Of a DNA stretch of 64,000 nucleotides, positions 48,790 through 61,450 are shown one piece after another (positions within the stretch are counted from its first letter, which is position 1; each line of letters opens with the position of its first letter). The position numbers and the translations under genes were made by a program. Source of the DNA: Panopea generosa. Lineage: Eukaryota > Mollusca > Bivalvia > Adapedonta > Hiatellidae. The notes below the pieces were generated by a model. That model worked only from the letters and a program-made list of their open reading frames with translations, ran no database searches and was not told the origin of the DNA. Where the stretch lies: NCBI GenBank assembly GCA_029582155.1, contig CM055909.1:17238534-17302533 (forward strand). The letters are read 5' to 3'.

Positions 48790-50165
48790 ACAAGGTAAAA
48801 TGCAGGGAATTTTATGCCTGCCCCATAACTCATAGCACTTGAACGCTTATTAAACAGTGACGTCATTGAAAATTTCCGCCAGAAGCAACTGACCAATCAA
48901 CGTGCCTAAATGGGCTTTCCAAACAATATACTGATCCATTCGGGAGAGCTGGACCCAGTCTACAGACTAAGTAGACTCTAGTTAAGTCAAACCAGTCGTG
49001 TAAATATAAGAAAAGAATTGAATGATTGAAACTGATCCGCACATATGAAGAAAATGACGCCTTTCAGTCATTTACAAGAGTTGTGTCCCTTTACAAGATA
49101 GCAAAAAAAATATCGGAAAATATTACAGAAGAATTATAATTTCTTGGTATACCATTTTCAAGAACAGAGTTTGGTAAAACAGTTTGAAAGTTGCCAGATG
49201 TCCCTTTGAAATTTAAAGTAGCAAGTTGTGATTGATTCCAGTTTAACCCTTTTGATAGTCATGTATAATATTTGTTTGCCGCGTTATTTTAGTAACGAAA
49301 AAGTCGAGAAAAAGATGTAAGTAGAAAAGATGATATATTATTTATATAAATGTGTTATAAGCTCAGGACAATTATAATTATAGTTTCATACTTCATATCC
49401 ATGTATATATACAAGTACATTGTATGTGTATATGCAACTACACATATATATACACACAGACTCATAAATTGTAATAATAGTCATGTGATAATATGTGATA
49501 ATATTAGTCAATATAGTAATGTTGGTAAAATTGCAGAGGTTTAGAAACAATACAGTTATAATGGTTCCAAGTTTGATTAAAGTGTAATATTTTAATTGTT
49601 ATGATAGGCTACATATTTTGCAATTGTGTCAACTGATATTTAAGAGAATATACCAGGATTTTTCAAAGTTTTAAAATTGGCTAAAAACACTTTATATCAT
49701 ACCTATATATACTGACTGACCCCATATTGCCAAAAGAATATCTATTTTAACATGCCAAAATAATATATAGAAAAGGGATTTTCTAACTTGGGTAACGCGC
49801 CTTGGTTAAACTTAAATATTTTCCCCGCTTAAAATTGCAACATATTTTGTGACGTATTGAATGAGTCACGAGATTTCATTTTGAATGAAATTTTATCCGT
49901 TATACATTTCTTTTCAAATTTACCACTCCAATTGTAATATCGGTTTTGTCACGATTTGTTGGATTTGACACACCAAACCTTTCGGATTGTATTCATTATT
50001 GATAATGATACTTTTTATCCTTTAAAATAATTTAACATTTAAGATAATTACAGCGTTTTTCCCTGACATATTCTCGTTAAGTTATTTATAAAATTGACAC
50101 AAGACGGTTCCAATATTTCTGTTGTTTTTTTTTATAAAATATATAATATTTTCCAGTATCAAAGA
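48790..50165. other. Unassigned AT-rich spacer
   Basis: No gene seen. Contains member 2 of a dispersed repeat pair at 49640-49870. Confidence 0.4.
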
Positions 50166-50177
50166 TTAAAATACAAC

Positions 50178-50740
50178 AATAACGATAGTTTATTTAAGAA
50201 ATTTAGGCCAACGGCCCATTATACAAATATACACAAATATTATATAGTAATACAATAATGTGCCAAAAAGGACAATGCCAATTTTAGAGAGAAAACAATA
50301 AAAAGACATCAACCCAACAACATATGAATTAACAAACATCGATTATTTACAATGTTATACCAACATGACATTTACAAGTGTCACTTGAAATATATAATCG
50401 ATGCAGCATAATCATAGTTTGTATCAGATCAGACTTGAAGAAAGTGTTTCTGTTTATTGAACATTTCTAGAACGAATTTGGACAGAATTTAGCACAATTT
50501 AGTGTCTTATGTGCTAACTACTTTATAAAATAAATATAATCCCTCATGGTTACCATTCCAAAAATCGGAAACATACTGAATATCGTAATAAGCACATTTC
50601 ATATAACATGAAATTCGTCCTCGGTTTCTCGAGAGTTACAAGGAACGCATAGTTTTTTATTCATACGGGATATAGTAACGTCTTCCGGTTTCAACTCAAC
50701 GTGAATGAGCTGAATATCGTAATTTAGAGAGTAATAGTTT
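50178..50740 (-). pseudogene. LINE 3'-end fragment
   Basis: On the minus strand, VELKPEDVTISRMNKKLCVP and CNSRETEDEFHVI, followed after a stop and frame change by YLFYKVVS-like residues, resemble the Cys/His-containing C-terminus of non-LTR retrotransposon proteins (C..C....EDEFHF). A 3' UTR and AATAAA (about 50192) follow. Confidence 0.65.
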
Positions 50741-50764
50741 AAATTTTATTGCGTTGTTCAAAGT

Positions 50765-53125
50765 GAGATACTTAATATAGATCTTAATCACGTGTGAACA
50801 CGATGAAAATAATTAAATATAGGTAAGTGATTTTAATCACGTGTGAACACGCAGAAAAAAACTAAATATAAATAAGTGATCTTAATCACGTGTGAGCACG
50901 AAGAAATAACCAAATATAGATAAGTGATCTTATTCGCGTGTGAGTACGAAGCAAATAGCTAAATAAAGATAAGTGATCTTATTCGCGTGTGAGAACGAAT
51001 CAAATAACGAAGCAAATAACTGAATATCGATAAGTGATCTTAGTCACGTATGAGCACGAAGCAAATAACCAAATATAGATAAGTGATCTTATTCGCGTGT
51101 GAGTACGAAGCAAATAGCTAAATAAAGATAAGTGATCTTTTTCGCATGTGAGAACGAAGCAAATAACGAAGCAAATCACTAAATATAGATAAGAAATCTT
51201 AGTCACGTATGAGCACGAAGCAAATAACCAAATATAAATCAGTGATCTTATTCGCGTGTGAGCACGAAGCAAATAGCTAAATAAAGATAAGTGATCTTAT
51301 TCGCGTGTGAGAACGAAGCAAATAACGAAGCAAATAACCAAATATAGATAAGTGAACATAGTCACGTATGAACACGAAGCAAATAACTAAATATAGATAA
51401 GTGATCTTAGTTGTGTATGAGCACGAAGCAAATAATAAATAAAGATAAGTGATCTTAGTCACATATGAGCACAATGCAAATAACAAAACATAGATAAGTG
51501 ATTTTAGTCACGTATGGGCACGAAGCAAATAACCAAATATAGATATGTGATCTAAGTCACGTATGAGCACGATGCAAATAACTAAACATAGATAAATGAT
51601 CTTAGTCACGTATGAGCACGATGTAAATAACTAAATATAGATAGGTGATCTTAGTCACGTGTGAGCACGAAGCAAATAACTTAATATAGATAAGTGATCT
51701 TAGTCACGTATGAGCACGAAGCCAATAACCAAATATAGATAAGTGATCTTAGTCACGTATGAGCACGAAGCAAAAAACCTTATATAGATAAGTGATCTTA
51801 GTCACGTATGAGCACGAAGCAAATAACCAAATATAGATAAGAGATCTTAGTCACGTATGAGCACGAAGCATATAACCAAATATAGATAAGAGATCTTAGT
51901 CACGAATGAGCACGAAGCAAATAACCAAATATAGATAAGTGATCTTAGTCAAGAATGAGCACGAAGCAAATAACCAAATATAGATAAGTGATCTTAGTCA
52001 AATATCAGCACAAAGCACATAACTAAAAAGAGATAAGTGATCTTAGTCACGTATGAGCACGATGTAAATAACCAAATATAGATTAGTGATCTTAGTCATG
52101 TATAAGCACAAAGCAAATAACCAAATACAGATAAGTGATCTTAGTCACAAATGACTACGAAGCAAATAACCAAACAAAGATTAGTGATCTTAGTCACGCA
52201 TGACCACGAAACAAATAACCAAATATAGATATGAAATCTTAGTCACGTATGAGCATGAAGCAAAAAACCAAATATAGATAAGTGATCTTAGTCACGAATG
52301 AGCAAGAAGCGAATAACCAAATATAGATAATGATCTTAGTCACGAATGAGCACGAAGCAAATAACCAAATATAGATAAGTGATCTAAGTCATGTATGAGC
52401 ACGAAGTAAATAACTAAATATAGATAGGTGATCTTAGTCACATATGAGCACGAAGCAAATAACCAAATATAGATAAGCGATCTTAGTCACGTATGAGCAC
52501 GAAGCAAATAACCAAATATAGATAAGTGATCTTAGTCACGTATGCGCACGAAGCAAATAACCAAATATAGATAAGTGATCTAAGTCACGTATGCGCACGA
52601 AGAAAATAACCAAATATAGATAAGTGATCTTAGTCACGTATGAGCACGAAGCAAATAACCAAATATAGATAAGAGATCTTAGTCACGTATGAGCATGAAG
52701 CAAAAAACCAAATATAGATAAGTGATCTTAGTCACGAATGAGCAAGAAGCGAATAACCAAATATAGATAATGATCTTAGTCACGAATGAGCACGAAGCAA
52801 ATAACCAAATATAGATAAGTGATCTAAGTCATGTATGAGCACGAAGCAAATAACCAAATATAGATAAGTGATCTTAGTCACGAATGAGCACGAAGCAAAT
52901 AACCAAATATAGATAAGTGATCTTAGTCACGTATGAGCACAAAGCAAGTAACCAAATATAGATAAGTGATCTTAGTCACGTATGAGCACGAAACAAACAA
53001 CCAAATATAGATAAGAGATTTTAGTCACGTATGAGCACGAAGCAAATAACTAAATATAGATAAGTGATCTTAGTCACGTATGAGCACGAAGCAAATATTA
53101 AATATAGATAAATGATCTGATTTGC
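50765..53125. repeat. 49-bp minisatellite with 159-bp higher-order section
   Basis: About 48 copies of a unit with AAGTGATCTTAGTCACGTAT and GAGCACGAAGCAAATAACC. At 50930-51350 three sub-units, one with an extra GAAGCAAATAAC, form a 159-bp higher-order repeat (marker at 50941, 51100 and 51259). The right part is more uniform. Confidence 0.96.
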
Positions 53126-53136
53126 GTGTGAAAGTT

Positions 53137-53255
53137 GCATAGTTGTTTCTTCTAATGTTTATAGTCAATTCGGTTTTTTCATCTGAAAAATTTCAAATTT
53201 TCTAAATGTTCACTTTAACTCCTTTTACAGTAAACTACCACACATAATTGAAGCC
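53137..53255 (+). repeat. Duplicate of DUF4430 gene intron 1 start
   Basis: AGTTGTTTCTTCTAATGTTT, TTTCATCTGAAAAATTT and ACCACACATAATTGAAG match 39030-39135, which directly follows the exon 1 donor. The matching exon is not found; the 49-bp array stands in its place. Confidence 0.65.
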
Positions 53256-53259
53256 CTCC

Positions 53260-54340
53260 CATGGGTGGTCCCTGTTCCCTGGAGCTCTTAAAGTAATGGC
53301 CATTGTTCACCAGATTCCTTAAAGTATTTGCCATAGTTCCCCAAAATATTTTTTCCAGATCTCTAAAATTAGTCGTTTGATCCCTGGATCCCTAAAATTG
53401 TTGGACATCTACCCCAGATCTAAAAACAAACAACAAACACCGTGGGATGCCTCATAATTCAAGTCGTGTTTAAATAATAAATAACTCATCAGTGACGGGT
53501 TAAGTCTTCAATATAACGAGTATACTCACTAGACGTCGATTCAAAACATCCAGTTGGTGATTCGCCTCGAATCTCCAACTACAAACCAGTTGCCTTTTGG
53601 TGATTCGGATTTTTCGGATCACGATGTTGAAATAATATATCTTAAATCGAATTGTAAAGCTATTTAGAAATATGGAAAATAACATAAGAATTCCTTTTTA
53701 AATCATTATCATGATTTAATAAGGAGGGATTTTGTGCTACCTTGGATTGGAACCATCTATGACGTAACGTATATAATATATAATATAAATTATATAATTT
53801 AAGGTCTTAAAAATGATCGTTGTAAAAATATAATGATGAATTATTTTTTAAGCTAAAATAATATGTGTTTGGTATGCAAGATACAGAAATATTTATGGAT
53901 TTTTCGGTTCGGATAGAAAATTCCATCTCTTTGGATAACTGACTGAGCCTCCTTCCCGCCAAAACATTTATCCCCCTCGGGACGGAAATGATTATAAAAC
54001 CAAACATAATAATTATACAATCCAACACGACAATTGTAAAAACCAATAGATTTACAATGATTCAACAACGCAACATAATGATATAGCTACTAAACATAAC
54101 GTTAGTATGATCCAACACAATGCTAGGACAAGCCAACACAATGACTACCTAACCAAAGACAATCTCACGACAACCCAAGATAATAATTAATAAAATGACC
54201 CATTTAGATGTCAGTGCAAAATATAAGACAGCTCCGGCGTTCCATATGTATGGATAACTAGGGATCTATAATTATTAATGTCGACTGCACCCTATTAAAA
54301 TTGATTTGTATAGAACACATAGGGGAATAGTGCCTTATAG
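53260..54340. other. Spacer with a foldback-family copy
   Basis: Loose repeats of TCCCTGGA/GTTCCCTAAA-type sequence at 53265-53430. GGTTCGGATAGAAAATTCCA at 53906-53925 is a member of the foldback family. No gene seen. Confidence 0.4.
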
Positions 54341-54344
54341 GCCT

Positions 54345-54465
54345 AGGAATGAGGTACATTACTCACATTCGTCTCCCACCTTTGATTCAAGTGAGAAAGT
54401 TACCAGTTACTTGCAAGGTGTGCTTGAGTACTGGTTAGCTTTTCAGGAAGTAGTGATTATACCAA
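54345..54465 (+). repeat. SINE family C fragment
   Basis: TTTGATTCAAGTGAGAAAGT, TACCAGTTACTTGCAAGG and GCTTGAGTACTGGTTAGC. Confidence 0.6.
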
Positions 54466-54634
54466 CAGGGTTTCTGCCTGTTTAAGGAAGTATTTTGACC
54501 CCCTTGAATAATGACCCCCAGTCGATATTTTATGGAAAAAATGTCCCCTTTTCTGTAGAATAACAACTCCCCTTATAAAATAATGACTCCCGTTGTAGAA
54601 AAGTGACCCTCTTTCGAAAAAAACATATTTTATT

Positions 54635-54740
54635 CACTACTACTACTTCTACGACTAGTACCACAACTACCACCATTACTACTGCTGCTGATGCTTTTGT
54701 TGTTGTTGCTGCTGCAACTACAACAGCAACAAAAATCATA
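54635..54740. repeat. Trinucleotide-rich tract
   Basis: Impure TAC/CTG/TTG/CAA triplets (for example TGTTGTTGTTGCTGCTGCAA). Low complexity, with no coding sense. Confidence 0.75.
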
Positions 54741-55495
54741 TCATAATGCAGTTACCAACACAAACATCAAAATTTCATGTTCAAAACAACTGTTGCAAAT
54801 GAATAAATGCTATATTTTAACTTCTGTCTACCTATTTTGGTAACTGCTATTTAGCCATGTCACCAGTTAGAGTTCAAACGTTGCGCTCAAATCTCGCTTT
54901 AAAATAAGTAACTGGTAGGAAACAACGCGTGTATTGTGTCCACAGATTCACTCTTAAAATTTCACACTAAGTTTATCAATATTCCCCCCGCACCCACCCA
55001 TGCACACATTTTTTATATAAAATTTAGCCCTTTCCACCGGTTAAAAAAGTGAAGGAAAATAAATATGTGTACCTCACACCCAAACTTACATCACTCGGTT
55101 TGTTTAAAGACGGAACGGTTTTGCCATGTTTGTAACAGGTCTGATGGATCTTTTATGAACTGTTCAGCAAAAATATTCATCTTGTTTATTGTTATATATA
55201 TTTCGACAGATTTCTTTGCTTTTTCAACCGCCCTGGCAGAAAAATATTTACAATGTGAATACACCAATTTGAACTAAGCTAATCGGCAAAAATCGGTCAT
55301 TTAATTCAAATGAAAAAAATGAATCTTCGACCTCTATGATCAGATGTTAATCTTCGGCGCAGTTTCTTTAGAAGATACCGCTTCTCTTGATTTGTTGAAG
55401 AATGCGATCACGTGCAACTGGTGTCACGTTCTTCAAGGATCAAAGGCCGTGATACCGAACCAACTTTTCGGCAAGATAAAAGCTTTCGTCTTGTC

Positions 55496-55502
55496 TATAT
55501 AA
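55496..55502 (+). promoter_or_regulatory. TATA box of the Ginger-like element
   Basis: TATATAA followed by GGGC, about 42 bases before the ATG at 55538. The spacing would give a very short leader. Confidence 0.5.
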
Positions 55503-55537
55503 GGGCTAGTTCGTAGACATTTGATCAAACTCCCAAA

Positions 55538-55710
55538 ATGAACCACTCAGAGCACGTCAAAAATGAAGTGTTTTGAAAACATGGGACTTATCCCGAAAAC
55601 ATTAAGAAAAGTAAGTCAAGAAAAAGGAACTTTCGACGCAAGTGTGCAGCATTTGATATTGAAGAAGACGCGGTTGTTTTACAACTCCGGAAAGAAAGAG
55701 TCGCAACTTA
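55538..55710 (+). pseudogene. Integrase-like protein, N-terminal piece
   Basis: MNHSEHVKNEVF, then an in-frame TGA at 55574. The same frame continues with basic sequence (SRKRNFRRKCAAFDIEED), like the N-terminus of GIN/KRBA2-type integrases. The frame ends in TAA made by the TTAA insertion site of the next element. Confidence 0.5.
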
Positions 55711-55711
55711 A

Positions 55712-56192
55712 AGCAACACATCCACGTTTAAACTTTTTTTTTTAAATTGAGTTGTGAGCACATTTCCCATACATAAATATATGGTCAGTGAGCTATATAT
55801 GTGCTAACAAACACTATCAAGAACGCTTTAGAATTATAAAAAAAGATGTTCAAATTATAAAGCGTGACAAACGCTTTATAAATTATTTTTAAATTGCCGA
55901 GGATTCCAACTTTGCTTCAAATTGAATTATGCGAGTCGTATTAAAAAAAATTCACGTTTTAGTGCGTAGTGTACTTAACCTGCCTTGAAAGTCATTTTGA
56001 CAATTGTTTTTGACTCGGATGAGTTACACGCTTGTTTTATAAAGTGTTAGTCACGCATTATAATTTGGGCATCATTTTGTTCGGGATTGTGTTTATATGC
56101 TCATATACAGCTAATTGATCATATGTTTGTATGGGAAATGTGCTCATAACTCAATTATTTTTTTTTAAAAGTTCAAACGTGGATGTGTTGCT
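55712..56192. mobile_element. TTAA-flanked MITE inside the integrase gene
   Basis: 481 bp starting AGCAACACATCCACGTTT and ending with its reverse complement, with about 90 bp of imperfect inverted ends. TTAA lies on both sides (55708-55711, 56193-56196). The TTAA target suggests piggyBac- or Kolobok-type mobilisation. Confidence 0.85.
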
Positions 56193-57323
56193 TTAAAGTC
56201 ATAAAGAAGGGAACACGAGAAAGATAATAGAAAGTATTCATTCTCAGCAGCATGGCGGTCACCTCGGGGTTCTATAGACGTGAGTCAATTAATTTTTCTT
56301 ACTCCTTTTTAGTGTAAAAATATGTCATAATGTGCTCGATAATTATTCACTGGTCAACCGTTGTTGTTTCTGTTTTATTTATATATATATATATATATAT
56401 GTTGTGGATTTTAAATGTATACTTGTAGAAAAATAACAATTAGTCTCTCATAGCTCTGTAAAGAGCCTCTCTTAACTTCACTATTTATATTTGTCAATGT
56501 TTTATATATTTATGATTGTAATGTGATAGAGGTGAGACTATAATAAAATATATGTTTATGTTTATGTTTATGTTTTTATGTTAAATATAAGAATATGTTA
56601 AATGGACATGCCTCCAGATCAACATCAATTTTTCAAAACTTTTTAAACAGATAGCAAATGATAATAGGATATTAGATATTGAAAACGATAAACCAGTATT
56701 GTTTAGATATATATTTTAATGTGTATGATATAAAGTACAGCTAAATTTCTTCTATTTTATTTCAAAATTCAATAGCGTGACTAACGCTTTTGATAGTTTT
56801 CTACATATTTTATTGAATAAAAGAGTGCGGTTGTAGATAAAAGTTCATAAAACACACAGACTCACTTATAACTTTCTTCAATTACAATTAAAAGCTTTTT
56901 TCTTAATTTTGAAAAATTTGACACTAATCTGGAGGCGTGCAGCGTTAACAATCAAAGTTGACATTTATGAGGTCTTTTTTTATTTACGATAATTTGTATT
57001 TATTCAACAGTTTCAATTGAATTATAATTATTATGAATGTATTACTGCGAATCTCATTAGAATGTTGATGAAGCATGACATTGTTGTTTTATAGTTCTTA
57101 ATTTCTACTAGTCCCCAACTTACCCTTCATCGGGTTTATCATCCAGCCAAAAAGATGATCGTATTTTTTTCCGGTAGTTTGAAGAAAATATAAGGAGAAT
57201 ATGAACATTTTTTTCACCGAACAGTTCGTGTGCGCTTTATACGTGTTCATATCCTGAATCCTGTGGTCTGAAAACAACTACTTACGCAAAAGAAAATGTG
57301 CATATGGGTATTACTCCTTTAAG

Positions 57324-57545
57324 GAACCCACCTCCTTGGCCGAGTGGATAAGGTCACCTCTGGGGGTTGTTGGTTCGAGCCCCACGGGGTACCTTGACCG
57401 GCCATATGGCTCTTAGGTGAGAACTTTGGCAGTTTTTCAAACGGAGGATAGGGGTCTGGTACTGGAAAGAAACCCAGGAATGATGGTTAGGTAAATTGCC
57501 CGCCTGTATATGACTTATAGATTGTTGAAAAACGGAGGTTAGACT
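57324..57545 (+). mobile_element. tRNA-derived SINE (family H), plus copy
   Basis: The head has A box TTGGCCGAGTGGATAAGG and B box GGTTCGAGCCCC. The body holds ATATGGCTCTTAGGTGAGAA, GGGTCTGGTACTGG and AATGATGGTTAGG. Confidence 0.75.
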
Positions 57546-57774
57546 CCTTTTTTGGCCGATATTGTTTAATGATTTACCGTTTGTCCTACTAGTACTAGCC
57601 AAAGAACTTGTTTTTATTTCTGTCACTTATCAAAAAATAATCACATACCAATCGAATATCTCAACGTTCTCGTATATTTGCAGCTATGTCCATTCAATGT
57701 GAAGACCGCCTACCTCCTGTCTTAGAGGTGGAACATTGAATTTTACCGCAATCACGTGACAATTCTTTGGTTTG

Positions 57775-57935
57775 GTTTGGTTTTGTTAGGATTTTAACGC
57801 TCGTTTTTCAACACTCTTTAAATCATATACAGGCTAACCATCGTTCCCTGGTTTCTTACCGCTACCAGACCCATATCATCCGTAATAAAACTGCCAACTT
57901 ACATAAAGAGCCATATTGTCAAGGTTCATCGGACC
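57775..57935 (-). mobile_element. SINE family H, minus copy
   Basis: On the minus strand ATATGGCTCTTTATGTAAG, GGGTCTGGTAGCGG and AACGATGGTTAGCCTGTATA correspond to the body of 57324-57545. The two form an inverted pair 230 bp apart. Confidence 0.65.
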
Positions 57936-57939
57936 AGTA

Positions 57940-58745
57940 GAGCTATTGTCGTGGTGGATTGTCCATTGTCCGTCCGGCCGTCCGTCGGTTAACTTTTTCT
58001 TGTTTACGCGACGAAGTCCACAGATTTGACGCAATCTTAACCAAACTAGGTCAGAATATATATAACCACAAACTCTCGGATAAGTTCGATAACGGATCAG
58101 ATCGGACCAGGATCATCAGAGGAATGGCCCCTTAAGCAGCAAAAATGCTCAATTTGTCTTGTTTAAGACCAAATCGGACAAGGAAAACAAATGTTATGGC
58201 CTTTTAATAAGCAAAAATGCTTTATTTTGCAAAGATTTATTGATGTATTGTTTATTTCTTAACCGAACTAACGAATGTGTATGACCAATAAGATCTTAGA
58301 TGAGATTGATTATGGTCTTGATCAGACCAATACCACAAGAGTTGTGGCCCTTGACATCGCAAACTAACGCATTATTTTGCTTTATTTACGCAATTCAATC
58401 TGCACTTCTTAACCTATCTTTATGAAATTTGGATATAATATGTATTACCATAAGTTATTGGCCACATTACAAAGTGGACCAGGTGGCGTCAAAATCTTGG
58501 TCAAATGATAGTCAACATTGTTTGAACACTCTAGAGGCCTGATGCTCATGCATCTTGGAGAAAACGATTGTCTTAATAAAATCTCAGCCATGTTTGAAAC
58601 CGGATCAGGAGGGGTTAAAATCAAGGTAACTAACAGTTTTGGCCTGATCCTCATCAAGCTTGTTTTCACTTTAGGAATGATGCTACCCCTATTTGTGTGT
58701 CAATTTGAAAACCAGTAGAGCGATTCAGGCCTCCATGGGCCTCTT
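57940..58745. repeat. Diverged dispersed repeat, about 0.8 kb
   Basis: Starts CGGACCAGTAGAGC and ends AACCAGTAGAGCGATTCAGG with CCATGGGCCTCTT. Inside, the CCAAACTAGG-like and GGATCAG(A/G) blocks recur loosely about every 150-190 bp. Class unknown. Confidence 0.45.
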
Positions 58746-59470
58746 CTCATTCAATGCCGAGTATGCCCACCTCTCATTTAAGTCAACAATTTATATGACC
58801 GCACCGTTCAGTAAATCGTCTAGTATATTTAAAGGCTCATAACGCCTTTGTTTTAAATATGGCTTCCGCATTTTTTGTTATGAACATAAAATATATTCTT
58901 TTCTTGTTATATCATATTTTCAATAACTATTCTCTCATATATTTGTCATAGGTTTGAATATTTGATTCATATTGAAGAAAATATCACTGAATCCATTATT
59001 TTGATTACCTCCCTTTATGGTTCATGTGTAACATTAAAAGTGGTGCTTTTCTAAAAATTTAATTATGCATATTTGGACAGCTGTTTTGCATGTTTTAACA
59101 CAAAATTAAAAGCTTAATGAAACTTTAACAAATAAAGCGTGTAAAACACATTGCTTGACATACACGTGCAAAAGATCGCGTGACGCAGCTCTTTCAGATA
59201 AAGTGCATGGTTTCTTTTTGCGTCAGTATATTTAATTTTAATCCAGTGGTATTTTGCATGTGTCTATGGGAAATGAGAAAATGCACATGGCTACTGGGTA
59301 TAAGATTATCATATCGCGGGTCAGCCTGTCCGTCCGTCTGCCACAATTTATTAGGCTTTTGTTACGGTTAAAATTCTTTTATTCCAATTAAATAAAACTT
59401 GCGCGCACACAAGAACGCACGTATGAGAATGAGATTTGAATGTTTGATCAACAAAGTTTGTTTTTTATTT
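58746..59470. other. AT-rich interior of the Ginger-like element
   Basis: No gene seen. A short GTCCGTCCGTCTGCC stretch near 59328 resembles the start of common clam tandem repeats. Confidence 0.35.
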
Positions 59471-59476
59471 CTTTCA

Positions 59477-59670
59477 ATTACCGAAAGGTTTTACTGGAAA
59501 GGCTGCTATGAGGAGGTTAAAACATTTATCAAAAGCTGTGACAAGTGTCAGCAGAAAGCTGACTTGAAAAAAAAATAAAAAGAAACCGCTACGGTCGATA
59601 CCAATTTCTCCGGAGGCTTTTAAACAAGTGGGCATGGATCTCATTGGCTCCTTAGAAACCACGCCAACTG
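59477..59670 (+). pseudogene. Integrase zinc-binding piece (GIN/KRBA2-like)
   Basis: RFYWKGCYEEVKTFIKSCD with KCQQK, the CxxC half of an integrase zinc-binding domain. After a poly(A) tract that shifts the frame comes IPISPEAFKQVGMDLIGSLE, the entry to the integrase core. A donor-like GTATGT follows at 59671. The catalytic core is not found. Confidence 0.7.
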
Positions 59671-59679
59671 GTATGTAAA

Positions 59680-61300
59680 TAAATGTGTAAAAAATTAATG
59701 TGTCATAACGCCAGAAATATCTTGTTGACAATTCGTATGCACAACTAAGCTCCATACTGATTAAATATGTAAAGTTTCGGCGAAACTGGGTTATAGGTTT
59801 AAATAGAGTAGAAATCAAGGTAATGCAAACGGACAGGCGAAGAAGCCAAATACATGGGATTTATGTTCTGTTTAACGAAATTTAACAGACGTAACTGGTA
59901 CGTGGGATATTTGAAAAAGAAGTGGCGACAGTAGCGCGTTTTCAAAATATGGGTTTTATCTCTGTCTCAAACTGTAGAGCAGTCAGTCAAGGTATTCTTC
60001 GTTAGCGGTACACATATTTTCGAGCATAGAAACCAATCAGAAATTGCCAATTGGGATCATTGTTTGGATATTTATACTGATTACATTTTGGCAAGATACA
60101 CTTCTGCTCGCACAGAAGATCTGAAACCGGTGCCCGTTTAAGTATAATGTTATGTTATGTAGGTGTTGATGAGACGATGTGTAGAGTGCAACAATCAACA
60201 ACACTCCTCCCCTTCCCTCCAACCCCTACATTAACCCCCAAAACCCCTCACTTTTAGTTACTTGTGCCTTAGCATTCCGTCTACGCCGCCGCCGCCACAC
60301 CCCGCCCCTACCCCTCACCGCCTGTCCCAACCCCCACCCACCGTGACATTACTCACCCCCCTCTTGTTGCATCTGCCAAGGGATATTATTGAACCAAATA
60401 GGATTTAATCGATGTTGAATTACACTGTGTGTCCATATCCTCATGAACAATAATATGTCTCAAAAGCACCCATTATCACCAAATATAGCATTGAAACTTG
60501 TCACCACATGTTTTTGAAAAGAACCCAAATATTGCATTTTGAGGCATTCGGGTAAGAACAGTAATATATATGAACTGTACAACAGCTGTGGTATGACAAA
60601 AAATATGTATACTATTATAATGTAGATTATATACAATACATAACCAGGACAGGTACATATTGCGCGGCGCAAAACAAACACGTACTGTTTCCATGCGTGA
60701 AGATGGTAAGTGTCTGTTTAGAACATTCAGCTACATCGTGTTTGCTTATATTACTCCGACATGTCCATGTTGAGTTGTCTGATGAGGGTGTCAACTCCAG
60801 GGCAGTTTTCATCCAGACCATTTCGACCTAGTTCTAGATGTGGAGGGCGAGGAGTTTTCAAGACCGTCGTATACTCAAATTCGGAACATCATTCAAGCAC
60901 AGTACTACAGGTTCTTAAGCGATGACATATTGGACGGAGTTTGGTCAGTAGCCATAGGGACGAAGAATTGTTGAGGGAAAGAGACAAAAGTGTAACGAGT
61001 GTCTAATATGTTAAAGAATTCACAAACGAGAGATATAATGTTAATGGTTTGGAAGGACTGTCTCTTGATGTAAACGCCATTATTTTATTAGTGTTTGTGA
61101 CTGGAGTGACGTACACGATTTGCTAAACTAAGAACGAGACAGTACTGATATAAAGTATGTGATATATAGACCTTGGATTAGAAACAGTGTTCGAAATTCA
61201 ACATAAAATTATCACTATTTCATGGCAATGTTTAAACATATATGAAGCGTATGCTGTTATTTTTTCCCTATATTTTGTTGATTAAACTTTTAAGAGCCAT
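59680..61300. other. No gene seen; C-rich tract at 60205-60360
   Basis: Mostly AT-rich. The strand-biased C-rich tract includes CCGCCGCCGCCACACCCCGC and many ACCCCC runs. Confidence 0.4.
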
Positions 61301-61304
61301 AAAG

Positions 61305-61450
61305 TCGAGGTCCCCGCGGGGCTCGAACCATTTATAATTTATAAGTTAAAGTTAAAACTGTTAAACACGAAAATAAGGCATGGCGCATCCGGGGATCGAA
61401 CCCTGATCTTTTGATTACCAGTCCACTTTGCTCACCACTACACCACCGCA
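61305..61450 (-). repeat. tRNA-like SINE heads
   Basis: Minus strand: GTGGTGTAGTGGTGAGCAAA and GGGTTCGATCCCCGG form a head at 61450-61385. A second B-box-like GGTTCGAGCCCCGCGGGG lies at about 61330-61308. Confidence 0.55.

Noticed and set aside
50765..53125. Possible CRISPR-like array
   Set aside because: The units are contiguous without unique spacers and the context is a spliced eukaryotic genome. It is a minisatellite.
54530..54739. A 69-codon Val/Ala-rich minus frame
   Set aside because: A translation of a trinucleotide-rich tract at the end of a transposon.
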